NCBI RefSeq assembly: GCF_005222205.1
Contig: NZ_CP032345.1
Span: 2,481,501-2,545,500 of the forward strand
Source: Azospirillum brasilense
Lineage (GTDB): Bacteria; Pseudomonadota; Alphaproteobacteria; Azospirillales; Azospirillaceae
Length of the DNA: 64,000 nt
Direction of reading: 5' to 3'
The translations under genes and the position numbers were made by a program. Under the pieces are notes generated by a model. The model was not told the origin of the DNA. It was given only the letters and a program-made list of their open reading frames with translations, and made no database searches. Shown piece by piece: positions 56,526 through 64,000 of the stretch (the stretch's first letter is position 1; the number at the start of each line of letters is the position of its first letter).

Positions 56526-58928
56526 ATGACGATTGGAACGCGGATTGCGCTCGGTTTTGCGGCGGTCCTTCTGATGACGGTTGCCGTGGCGTTCGTTGGT
56601 TGGAACAGCCTGCGCACCTACGCCGGACGTGTCGATCTGGCAGCCCACACCGCCGAACTGGACGCCCGGCTGAAAACCGTGCGGATCGAGGAAGCCCGCT
56701 TCGTCACCGAGCGCGACTCCAAGGCCGCCGACAACGTGCCCGGCATGCTGGACCGGCTGCGCGACGAGGCGCAGGGCACGCGGTCCGCGCTGGAGGACGC
56801 CGGCAGCGTCCGGCTGGTCGACGAGATCCTGGCGGGAATCGCCGGCTATCGCAGCGCCTTCGCCAACTTCGTCGCCCAGGACAAGGAGGCCCGCGCCCGC
56901 ACCCAGAGCATGGAGACGCGCGCCCAGGCCCTGCGGGAGATCGCGGAGAAGATCGGCAGGCAGCAGTCCGACCGCTACGACCAGAACATGATCAGCCTGA
57001 AGGACGCGGAGCACGCCGTGCGGCAGAGCCGCGACACCTCCGACCGCGCCGACCGGCTGATCGAGATGGTGCTGGAGGCGCGGCGCCTGCAGTCCGACTT
57101 CGCGCACACCCGCAACCCCGCCACGATGGTCGCCGCCGGGGAGGCCATCGCGGCGCTGCTGGCCAACGCCGAGGCCATCGAGAAGGATCTCGTCGGCACC
57201 AACGACGAGGAGCTGGCCCAGCGGATCGTCACCATCGCCGGCGCCTACCGGATGGTGTTCGAGCAGGCCCGCGCCGAAGGCGCCGGCGAACCGGCCAGCG
57301 GCCGCATCCAGGCGCTGGATCGCCATGCCCAGGAAATCCAGAACCTCGCCCACGAGATGCAGGAGAACCAGGCGATGGTCTCCAGCGCTCTCCAGGAGGC
57401 CGCGAACTTCGCCCAGAGCGAGGTGAACGAGGCCGTCCAGCTGCGCGGCATCGCCATGCGCCTGATCCAGGGCGCGCAGTCCGCGATGCTGGGGCAGCGC
57501 GACTTCATCCTGATGAACGGTGAGGAGGCCCGCGCGCGCGTGCACGGCGCGGTGAAGGAAACGCTGGCGCTCGCCACCCAGGCCGGGGCGGTGCTGGTCG
57601 ATTCGGAGGGCCGCGCCCTGATCGCCGCCATCACCGAGGCCGCCCAGGCCTTCGACCGGGAGTTCGCCGCCCTCGTCACTACCAGCGAGAACCAGCGCGC
57701 CGCCTCCACAACCATGGCCAAGGCCGCGGGCGACGTCAGCGAGCAGGTGGCCCGTCTCGTCACCATCCAGCGCGACGACCGCGAGAACGGGCGCAGCGGG
57801 GCGGAGCTGATCATCATCATCGGCGCCGCCGTGGCGCTGGCGCTCGGCATGCTGATGGCTTGGATCATCGACCGCGCCATCACCCACCCGATGCACGCCA
57901 TGACCAAGGCGATGGGCCGGCTGGCCGAAGGCGACCTGACGGTGGACATCCCCGCCGGCGACCGCAAGGACGAGCTGCGCGCCATGGCCGAGGCGCTCAG
58001 CGTCTTCAAGGAGAACGCCTTGGAGATGCAGCGCATGGAGGGCGAGCGGGAGGAGATGCGCCGACAGATCGACGCCGACCGCCGCCGCACCATGAACGAG
58101 TTCGCCAACGGCTTCGAACAGGCGGTGTCGGGCGTCGTCCAGTCGCTGACCGAGTCCGCTGGCAACCTGGGCCGCGACGCGCAGGAGATGTCGTCGGACG
58201 CCGCCCTGACCACCGCCAAGTCGAGCGCCGTCGCCGCGGCGTCGGAACAGGCGTCGAGCAACGTGCAGACCGTCGCCGCGGCGGCCGAGGAGCTGTCCTC
58301 CTCCATCGCCGAGATTTCCCGCCAGCTCAACAGCAGCTCCCAGGTGGCGGTCGGCGCGGCGGCCAAGGCGACCGAGACCAACGGCATCGTCGAAGGTCTG
58401 GCCGAGGCGGCGCAGCGCATCGGGCAGGTGGTCGACCTGATCGGCGAGATCGCCGAGCAGACCAACCTGCTGGCCCTCAACGCCACCATCGAGGCGGCCC
58501 GCGCCGGGGAAGCCGGCAAGGGCTTCGCCGTGGTGGCGACGGAGGTCAAGAACCTCGCCGGGCAGACCGCCAAGGCGACCGAGGAGATCTCCAGCCAAGT
58601 GGCGCAGATGCAGGCGGCGACGGGCGGGGCGGTGGGCGCCATCCGCACCATCTCCGACGCGGTCGGCACGATCAGCAGCACGGTCACCGAGATCGCCCGC
58701 GCCATGGAGCAGCAGGGGCTCGCCACCCGCGAGATCGCCCAGAACGTCAATCAGGCCGCCGAAGGCACGCAGGAGGTGATGCACCACATCGCCGAGGTGA
58801 CCAACGCCGCCACCAAGACCGGCGGCGCCGCCGACGCCGTCCTGGACGCCAGCCGCACGTTGACCCGGCAGGCCGAGCATCTGCGGTCCGAGGTGCAGGG
58901 CTTCCTGAACAAGGTGCGGACCGCCTGA
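56526..58928 (+). CDS. Methyl-accepting chemotaxis protein with helical sensor domain
   Basis: 800 residues. TM1 is at about 7-27, then a long all-helical periplasmic region (about 30-425), as in HBM-type (bimodular) receptors. TM2 is near 426-446 ([20 protein letters not shown]). A HAMP domain follows (about 447-500), then the signalling coil with the hairpin [38 protein letters not shown] near 640. It senses a periplasmic ligand and controls CheA. GGGGGAG sits before the ATG. Confidence 0.93.
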   Translation: MTIGTRIALGFAAVLLMTVAVAFVGWNSLRTYAGRVDLAAHTAELDARLKTVRIEEARFVTERDSKAADNVPGMLDRLRDEAQGTRSALEDAGSVRLVDEILAGIAGYRSAFANFVAQDKEARARTQSMETRAQALREIAEKIGRQQSDRYDQNMISLKDAEHAVRQSRDTSDRADRLIEMVLEARRLQSDFAHTRNPATMVAAGEAIAALLANAEAIEKDLVGTNDEELAQRIVTIAGAYRMVFEQARAEGAGEPASGRIQALDRHAQEIQNLAHEMQENQAMVSSALQEAANFAQSEVNEAVQLRGIAMRLIQGAQSAMLGQRDFILMNGEEARARVHGAVKETLALATQAGAVLVDSEGRALIAAITEAAQAFDREFAALVTTSENQRAASTTMAKAAGDVSEQVARLVTIQRDDRENGRSGAELIIIIGAAVALALGMLMAWIIDRAITHPMHAMTKAMGRLAEGDLTVDIPAGDRKDELRAMAEALSVFKENALEMQRMEGEREEMRRQIDADRRRTMNEFANGFEQAVSGVVQSLTESAGNLGRDAQEMSSDAALTTAKSSAVAAASEQASSNVQTVAAAAEELSSSIAEISRQLNSSSQVAVGAAAKATETNGIVEGLAEAAQRIGQVVDLIGEIAEQTNLLALNATIEAARAGEAGKGFAVVATEVKNLAGQTAKATEEISSQVAQMQAATGGAVGAIRTISDAVGTISSTVTEIARAMEQQGLATREIAQNVNQAAEGTQEVMHHIAEVTNAATKTGGAADAVLDASRTLTRQAEHLRSEVQGFLNKVRTA

Positions 58929-58940
58929 TCGCGGTGCGAC

Positions 58941-58981
58941 GGGGACGGGCCGGGGGCTGAAAAATCCCCCGGCCCGTCCCC
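58941..58981 (+). terminator. Hairpin after the chemoreceptor
   Basis: A perfect 16-base stem GGGGACGGGCCGGGGG / CCCCCGGCCCGTCCCC with a 9-base loop, 12 bases past the MCP stop. Only a weak T-rich stretch follows (GTTGCTTTC), so it may be an intrinsic terminator of lower efficiency. Confidence 0.75.
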
Positions 58982-59039
58982 GTTGCTTTCGCACGGGGCA
59001 TCTGTTAAGCCGCGCCGAGCCTCACGGACGCGAGATCCC

Positions 59040-60275
59040 ATGGACTTCCCCTTGTCACAGCGCGCTTCCACACGGGGGATTCCCGACGCGGCGCTGGCCG
59101 GTCTCGCGGGCGTCGCGGTGGCGGCGCTCGGCCCGCTGGCCTCGATGGCGCCGCGCGGCTTGCCGGTCTGGGCCATCCTGATCGCGCTGATCGGGCTGGC
59201 CGGCTTGGCCCGCCGCGGCGCTCTGGGGCGGCTGCAACGGGCGATGCCCGGCACCGTGGTGGTCCTGGCGTTCCTGGCGCTGGCCTCCCTTTCCATCCTG
59301 TGGAGCCCGTCGCCGCGCGCCGGACTGACGGTCGTGGAGATCGGCTACATCGGCCTCGGCGCGCTGGCCGGTGGGGCGTGGCTGTCCTCCCTGCCCGGGG
59401 TGGAGGCGCGGCGGCTGACCGGCCTGTTCCTGGCGGGCGTGTTCGCCGGCGTCCTGCTGTTCGCCGTGGAAGCCGCGCTGGATTTTCCGCTGCACCGCTG
59501 GTGGAACCATGTGCCGGCCGGGATCGAGATCGCCGAGACCAACGTGCCCAAGCGCACGGCGGTTCTGCTCTGCCTGCTCGTCTGGCCGGCGGCGATGGCG
59601 CTCGACCGGGCCGGGCGCCGCGGGATGGCCGTCGCCCTTCCCACCGTCTTCGCGGCGGCCTGCCTGCTGCTGACCAGCCGCTCGGCCATGCTGGGCATCG
59701 CCGTCGGCGGGGCGGCCTTCGCGCTCGCCGTCTGGTCGCCGCGGCTCGTCCGCGGGGTGCTGGCGGCGGTCCTGGGGATCGCCTTCATCTTCGTTCTGCC
59801 GCTGGTGCTGCTGTTCGACCGCGTGCTGAACCTGGACGGCGCCGACTGGCTGTTCCGATCCGCCCAGCATCGGGTTGAGATCTGGGGCATGGCGGCCAGC
59901 CGGGCGCTGGAGACGCCCGTCCTCGGGCAGGGCATCGACGCGTCCCGCGCCTTGGAGCCGGACGGTGCGGTGTCGCGCTTCGGCACGCTGACCGACAGCC
60001 TGCTGCCGCTGCACCCCCACAACGCCTTCCTCCAGGTCTGGCTGGAGCTTGGCGCCCTCGGCGCCGCGCTGGCCCTGGTGGCTGCGTTGCTTCTTCTCTT
60101 CGGCACGGCGCGGATGGAGCGGCGGCTGCAACCCTTCGCCCTGGCTCTGTTCGCGTCGGCGCTGGCGATGGCCAGCACGGCCTACGGGATCTGGCAGGCC
60201 TGGTGGATGGGGGGGATGCTGGCGGCCGGCCTGATGCTCCGGCTCGCCGCCCGCACCCCGTCGGGGGGCGAATGA
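59040..60275 (+). CDS. O-antigen ligase family protein
   Basis: 411 residues, about 12 transmembrane helices. The family motif is LHPHNAFLQVWLELGALGA near residue 325, with the Wzy_C core preceded by RVEIWGMAASRALETPVLGQGIDASRAL. Such proteins polymerise or ligate O-antigen or other surface polysaccharides on the periplasmic side. ATG 59040 has no strong ribosome site (GGACGCGAG). Its stop overlaps the next gene by four bases (ATGA). Confidence 0.88.
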   Translation: MDFPLSQRASTRGIPDAALAGLAGVAVAALGPLASMAPRGLPVWAILIALIGLAGLARRGALGRLQRAMPGTVVVLAFLALASLSILWSPSPRAGLTVVEIGYIGLGALAGGAWLSSLPGVEARRLTGLFLAGVFAGVLLFAVEAALDFPLHRWWNHVPAGIEIAETNVPKRTAVLLCLLVWPAAMALDRAGRRGMAVALPTVFAAACLLLTSRSAMLGIAVGGAAFALAVWSPRLVRGVLAAVLGIAFIFVLPLVLLFDRVLNLDGADWLFRSAQHRVEIWGMAASRALETPVLGQGIDASRALEPDGAVSRFGTLTDSLLPLHPHNAFLQVWLELGALGAALALVAALLLLFGTARMERRLQPFALALFASALAMASTAYGIWQAWWMGGMLAAGLMLRLAARTPSGGE

Positions 60276-61216
60276 CGGGGGAGAGCGGCGTCGGGCGCCG
60301 CCGCATCCTGGTCATCAAGCTGGGCGCCTTCGGCGACTTCTTCCTGGCCCAGACCGCCTTTTCGGCCATCCGGCGGCACCACGCCGCCGATCATCTGACC
60401 CTGCTGACCCTGCCGTCCCTGGCCCCGCTCGCCCGCCTCAGCGGCCTGTTCGACGAGGTTCTGGAGGACCCGCGCGGGCGGTCCCTCGGCGCCTACCGGC
60501 GGGTTCGCCGCCTGCTGCGCGCCGGGCGTTTCGGCCGGGTCTACGATCTTCAGGCGCAGCCGCGCACCGACCGCTATTTCTGGCTGCTCGCCCCCGGTCC
60601 CTGGCCGGAATGGTCGGGCACGGCCTGGGGCGCCTCGCACCGCGACCAGTATCCGGGGCGGCGCAAGGTGCCGGTGATCGAGCGCTACACCCGGCAGCTG
60701 GCCCCCTTCGGCATCGTGCCGGACGCGGTGCCGGACCTGTCCTGGCTCGACGCCGACACCAGCGGTTTCGGCATCGCCGCGCCCTACGCTCTGCTGATCC
60801 CCGGCTCCTCCCCCGGACGGCCCGACAAGCGCTGGCCGGTCGAGCGTTACGGCGCGTTGGCGTGTCTGCTGGCGGCCCGCGGGATCACGCCGGTCGTGCT
60901 GGGCACGGCCATCGAGGCGGACCTCGCGCGGGCCATCACCGCCACCTGTCCGCAGGCGGTGGATCTGACCAGCCGCACCAGCGTGCCGGAGATCGCCGGT
61001 CTGGCGCGCCGGGCCTGGGCGGCGGTTGGCAACGACACCGGCCCGACCCATCTGGTCGCGGCCATCGGCTGCCCCACGCTGGGTCTTTTCTGTGACGCCT
61101 CCGTCCCGATCCAGGCCAATGGGCCGCGCATGGTCGTCCACCACCGGCCGTCCTTCGCCGACATGGACGTGGCCGGTGTCCTGGCGGCGATGGACGCTCT
61201 TCCGCCGAGCCGGTAG
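60272..61216 (+). CDS. Glycosyltransferase family 9 (heptosyltransferase-like)
   Basis: 314 residues. It opens with RRRILVIKLGAFGDFFLAQTAFSAIRRHHAADHLTLLTLP and ends with LIPGSSPGRPDKRWPVERYGAL and AVGNDTGPTHLVAAIGCPTLGLFCDASVPIQANGP, all typical of GT9 (ADP-heptose or related LPS transferases). Cytoplasmic. It overlaps the O-antigen ligase by four bases, pointing to a shared operon for envelope carbohydrate. Confidence 0.9.
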   Translation: MTGESGVGRRRILVIKLGAFGDFFLAQTAFSAIRRHHAADHLTLLTLPSLAPLARLSGLFDEVLEDPRGRSLGAYRRVRRLLRAGRFGRVYDLQAQPRTDRYFWLLAPGPWPEWSGTAWGASHRDQYPGRRKVPVIERYTRQLAPFGIVPDAVPDLSWLDADTSGFGIAAPYALLIPGSSPGRPDKRWPVERYGALACLLAARGITPVVLGTAIEADLARAITATCPQAVDLTSRTSVPEIAGLARRAWAAVGNDTGPTHLVAAIGCPTLGLFCDASVPIQANGPRMVVHHRPSFADMDVAGVLAAMDALPPSR

Positions 61217-61243
61217 AGTGCCGCCGATGGTTTTGCAGGAGCC

Positions 61244-62248
61244 ATGAAGGATTTGAGCAGCCAGGACGCCAGCGCCATGCCCGCCGAAGCGGTCACCCTG
61301 CCCGCCGGAAAGCCGGGCGGGCGTCTGATGCTGCTCGCCAAGCTGGCGGTGACCCTGGGGGTTCTCGGCGTGCTGGGCGTCAACGCCGACTGGCCGGCCC
61401 TGCTGGCGCGCGTCACCGGAGCGGACCCCGTCTGGCTGGCCGCCGGCTTCACGGCGAAGCTGCTCGCCGTGGTCTGCGCGGGGGAGCGGTGGCGCGACGC
61501 CCTGCGCGCCGCGGGAGAGCGGGTCTCGCACGGGCTGGCGATGCGGCTCATGTTCACCGGCCTGTTCTTCGGGCAGGTGTTGCCGGGGGCGCTGGGCGGC
61601 GACGTGGTGCGCGGCTGGCTGACCTACCGGGGCGGGGCGTCCTCCACCGCCGTGGTGCTGGCCCTGGTGCTGGACCGGCTGCTGGCCCTGGTCGGCTGCA
61701 TCCTGCTTCTGTTCCTCGGCTTGCCGCACCTCGTGGCGACGGCCCCGCCCTCGGTTGCCTGGGCCGGACCGGTGGCGGTGGCGCTGCTCGCCGTTGCCAT
61801 GGTCGTGGGGCTTCAGGCGGATCGCCTCCCGCTGCCGGGTGTCCTGCTGCGCCCGCCGGTCCGGGCGATGCAGGCGCAGGTGGCGCGGTTGCGCGCGGCG
61901 CTGGTCAGCCGGGCGGCGCTGGCCGGGCTGCTGCACAGCGCGGCGGTTCACGCCTGCACCGTCTTCGCGGTGATCGCCTACGCCCACGCGCTGGGCATTC
62001 CCGTGCGGGTCCTGGACGCGCTGGCCGTCGTGCCGATGACCATCTTCGCGGCGGCCCTGCCCATCTCGCTGAACGGCTGGGGCGTGCGGGAAGGGGCCTT
62101 CGTCGCCGGCTTCGCGCTCTACGGGCTCGGCGCCACCGACGCGCTCGCCCTGTCGCTGATGATCGGCCTGTCGGTCACCCTGTCGTCGCTGCCCGGCGGC
62201 CTGCTCTGGCTCAGCCTGAAGGGGTCTAAAGAGGTTGGGCGCCCCTGA
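61244..62248 (+). CDS. Flippase-like / LPG-synthase-TM (UPF0104) membrane protein
   Basis: 334 residues, about 8 transmembrane helices. The conserved family motif is [49 protein letters not shown], with [27 protein letters not shown] near the C-terminus. The family includes AglD-like proteins and the membrane half of lysyl-phosphatidylglycerol synthase; the catalytic synthase half is absent. An AGGAG lies 3 bases before the ATG. It follows the GT9 gene by 27 bases and its 3' end overlaps the convergent queG by 23 bases. Confidence 0.87.
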   Translation: MKDLSSQDASAMPAEAVTLPAGKPGGRLMLLAKLAVTLGVLGVLGVNADWPALLARVTGADPVWLAAGFTAKLLAVVCAGERWRDALRAAGERVSHGLAMRLMFTGLFFGQVLPGALGGDVVRGWLTYRGGASSTAVVLALVLDRLLALVGCILLLFLGLPHLVATAPPSVAWAGPVAVALLAVAMVVGLQADRLPLPGVLLRPPVRAMQAQVARLRAALVSRAALAGLLHSAAVHACTVFAVIAYAHALGIPVRVLDALAVVPMTIFAAALPISLNGWGVREGAFVAGFALYGLGATDALALSLMIGLSVTLSSLPGGLLWLSLKGSKEVGRP

Positions 62249-63281
62249 GCCGGGCCAGCGCCCAGCCGGCGGCGTCGCGCACCACGTCGCTCGGGTCGTC
62301 CAGCAGCCCTTCGGCCACCTCGGCGTGGCGGGCATCGCCGCTGTTTCCCAGGGCCACCAGAACGTTGCGCACGAAGCGGTCGCGCCCGATCCGCTTGATC
62401 GGCGAACCGCTGAACACCTGCCGGAAGCCCGCGTCGTCCAACTGCGCCAGATCGGCGAGCCGCGGCGCCGTCAGCTCCGCCCGCGGCAGGAAGGCCGCCT
62501 CGCGGGAGCGCTTGGCGAACTTGTTCCAGGGACAGGCGGCCAGACAGTCATCGCAGCCGTAGATGCGGTTGCCCATCAGCGGGCGCAGCTCCTCCGGGAT
62601 CGGCCCCTTGTGCTCGATGGTCAGGTAGGAGATGCAGCGCCGCGCGTCCAGCTGGTTGGGGGCGGGGAAGGCGGCGGTGGGGCAGGCGTCCAGGCAGCGG
62701 CGGCACTGGCCGCAACGGTCCACCCCCGGCGGGTCCGGAGGCAGTTCCAGCGTTGTGTAGACCTCGCCCAGGAACAGCCAGGAGCCGTGGGACCGCGACA
62801 CGAGGTTGGTGTGCTTGCCTTGCCAGCCCAGCCCGGCCTTCTCGGCCAGCGGCTTCTCCATCACCGGGGCGGTGTCGACGAAGACCTTCAGCTCGGCCTT
62901 GTAGCGGTGGGCGATCCATTGGCCCAGCGTCTTCAGACGGCCCTTGATGAGGTCGTGGTAGTCGCGGTTCCTCGCATAGACCGACACGATGCCGCGGTCG
63001 GGATGCGCCAGCAGGGCGCGCGGGTCCTCCGCCGGGGCGTAGCTGGTGCCGAGCGCGATCACGGTGCGCGCCTCCGGCCACAGGGCCTGGGGATGGGCGC
63101 GGCGGTCGGCCTTGTCCTCCATCCAGCCCATGTCGCCGTGCCGGCCCTGTCGCAGGAATTCGGCCAGCCGTGCCTTGGCTTCCTCACCCAGCTCCGCCCG
63201 CGCGAAGCCGACCGCGTCGAAGCCCAGCGACAGCGCGCGGTCGCGGATGGCTTCGCGGGTGGAGGTGGCGGGATCGGACAT
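62226..63281 (-). CDS. queG: Epoxyqueuosine reductase
   Basis: 351 residues. A cobalamin-binding N-terminal domain has the catalytic Asp136 in [17 protein letters not shown]. Two 4Fe-4S sites use C190, C193, C196 and C200 ([12 protein letters not shown]) with C216, and C243, C246 and C250 (CDDCLAACP). The C-terminal HEAT-like end reads [33 protein letters not shown]. It performs the last step of queuosine formation on tRNAs with GUN anticodons, including the tRNA-Tyr seen here. Confidence 0.95.
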   Translation of the reverse strand: MSDPATSTREAIRDRALSLGFDAVGFARAELGEEAKARLAEFLRQGRHGDMGWMEDKADRRAHPQALWPEARTVIALGTSYAPAEDPRALLAHPDRGIVSVYARNRDYHDLIKGRLKTLGQWIAHRYKAELKVFVDTAPVMEKPLAEKAGLGWQGKHTNLVSRSHGSWLFLGEVYTTLELPPDPPGVDRCGQCRRCLDACPTAAFPAPNQLDARRCISYLTIEHKGPIPEELRPLMGNRIYGCDDCLAACPWNKFAKRSREAAFLPRAELTAPRLADLAQLDDAGFRQVFSGSPIKRIGRDRFVRNVLVALGNSGDARHAEVAEGLLDDPSDVVRDAAGWALARLRGAQPL

Positions 63282-63302
63282 GGCGATGGCTTGAAGTGCT
63301 AA

Positions 63303-63420
63303 CCCTCTCCCCTCCGGGGAGAGGGTGGCCCGGAGGGCCGGTGAGGGGGATGCGCATGGTGTGAGGTTCGGTAAAAGCGCACCCCCCTCACCCTAACCCT
63401 CTCCCCAGGGGGGAGAGGGG
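63303..63420. repeat. Composite palindromic repeat, copy B
   Basis: 118 bases between queG and queF. The end hairpins are CCCTCTCCCCTCCGGGGAGAGGG (left) and CCCTCTCCCCAGGGGGGAGAGGG (right). The GTGAGGG...CCCTCAC pair and a GGCCCGGAGGGCC hairpin are inside. The GGCCC hairpin is next to the left arm here but next to the right arm in copy A, so the two copies are inverted relative to each other. Confidence 0.85.
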
Positions 63421-63443
63421 ACTTTCAGAGATGAAATCCCGGA

Positions 63444-63908
63444 TCAGCCGCGGCCGCGGTAGGTCTGGACGTCCTGCGACGGAATCCACACGCCCTTCGG
63501 CGGCTCGCCGGTGGCGTAGAACACGTCGATGGGGATGCCGCCACGCGGGTACCAATAGCCGCCGATCCGCAGCCACACCGGCTTCAGCTCGTCCACCAGG
63601 CGCTTGCCGATGCCGACGGTGCAGGCCTCGTGGAAGGCGCCGTGGTTGCGGAAGCTGGTCAGGAACAGCTTCAGCGACTTGGACTCCACCAGCCACTCGC
63701 CCGGCACATAGTCGATGACCAGATGGGCGAAGTCCGGCTGGCCGGTGATCGGGCAGAGCGAGGTGAATTCCGGCGCCGTGAAGCGCACGACGTAGTTCTC
63801 ACCGGGGTTCGGGTTCGGCACGCGCTCCAGCACCGCCTCTTCCGGGGTCTTCGGCTGGACGGTGGCGCCGCCGAGCTGCGTCAGGCCGGCGTAGATGTTC
63901 TCAGACAT
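63444..63908 (-). CDS. queF: NADPH-dependent 7-cyano-7-deazaguanine reductase (QueF, type I)
   Basis: 154 residues, short single-domain QueF. The catalytic Cys52 and Asp59 sit in [36 protein letters not shown] is the substrate/NADPH motif. It reduces preQ0 to preQ1, the precursor inserted in tRNA before QueG acts. Its start overlaps the stop of the gene to the right by eight bases, so it is translationally coupled to it. Confidence 0.96.
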   Translation of the reverse strand: MSENIYAGLTQLGGATVQPKTPEEAVLERVPNPNPGENYVVRFTAPEFTSLCPITGQPDFAHLVIDYVPGEWLVESKSLKLFLTSFRNHGAFHEACTVGIGKRLVDELKPVWLRIGGYWYPRGGIPIDVFYATGEPPKGVWIPSQDVQTYRGRG

Positions 63909-64000
63909 CCGCGGATTCCTTCTTTGCGGGTTTCGCCGGCTTGGCCGGCTTCACCTTCAGGGCGGCCAGCGGGTCCTCGGTCGCCGGGACGTCTCCCTCG
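63901..64000 (-). CDS. C-terminus of an unidentified gene
   Basis: The last 32 codons, ending in stop TGA at 63901-63903: acidic [16 protein letters not shown], then a Lys/Pro/Ala-rich tail ([16 protein letters not shown]). The tail looks disordered; the rest of the protein is outside the window. It overlaps queF by eight bases, so they are co-translated. I cannot name it. Confidence 0.55.
   Translation of the reverse strand, partial: EGDVPATEDPLAALKVKPAKPAKPAKKESADV

Overview
The window is GC-rich DNA (clearly AT-richer only between genes) from a free-living alphaproteobacterium. The gene content points to Rhodospirillales, most likely Azospirillum or a close relative. It includes an orphan nifQ (nitrogenase molybdenum processing), a TrcR/DUF1013 regulator, DUF1192, DUF4169, DUF2189, DUF465 and UbiK proteins, a sigma-54-driven flagellar hook gene, many small GNAT enzymes, and class II fumarase and QueG/QueF housekeeping genes. 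The genus is inferred from this mixture, not from any alignment. There is no rRNA, IS element, integrase or CRISPR array. The one tRNA is tRNA-Tyr(GTA).

Layout. 1-3042 (minus) is the N-terminal part of a very large DUF4347/SwmB-type surface protein that runs off the left edge. 3549-7764 (minus) is a three-gene operon for a periplasmic molybdenum hydroxylase: triheme cytochrome c, 2Fe-2S subunit and molybdopterin subunit. A sensor-less hybrid histidine kinase follows (7817-9256). 9788-11168 (plus) holds a small unknown protein, a CheY-like regulator and a lipoprotein. 11256-14935 has tRNA-Tyr, nifQ, a CoxG-like protein, YjbQ, a DUF1232 protein and a lytic transglycosylase. 15344-20592 has a small unknown protein, a DUF72 protein, a very large DUF2339 membrane protein and an iron-type alcohol dehydrogenase.

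20621-23210 (minus) carries three tandem secreted proteins with a phage tail-collar-like fold. The last two have nearly identical 3' halves and divergent 5' halves. Two glycosyltransferases (23555-26115) face away from them. This is the most unusual accessory region of the window. 26126-31776 is a mixture of acetyltransferases, short unknown proteins, fumC, an RHH protein and a DUF599 protein. 31810-33525 is a PAS/EAL cyclic-di-GMP protein. 33801-35408 is the purEK operon with a textbook terminator. Then come a YdcH-like protein, pfkA, a TIGR02444 protein, a GNAT, a secreted unknown protein, a TPR-glycosyltransferase, and flgE behind a consensus sigma-54 promoter.

42013-47213 has beta-carbonic anhydrase, ubiX, trcR, a quinone oxidoreductase, DUF1192, DUF2189 and DUF4169 genes. 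47419-53380 has an AsmA protein, ubiK, a YbjN protein, proC and a YbaK deacylase. 53532-58928 has an acyl-CoA synthetase translationally coupled to an Eis-like acetyltransferase, then a chemoreceptor. 59040-62248 is an envelope-polysaccharide cluster (O-antigen ligase, heptosyltransferase-like GT9, flippase-like protein). The right end has queG, queF and the tail of an unidentified gene. Composite palindromic repeats occur twice (45885-46023 and 63303-63420).
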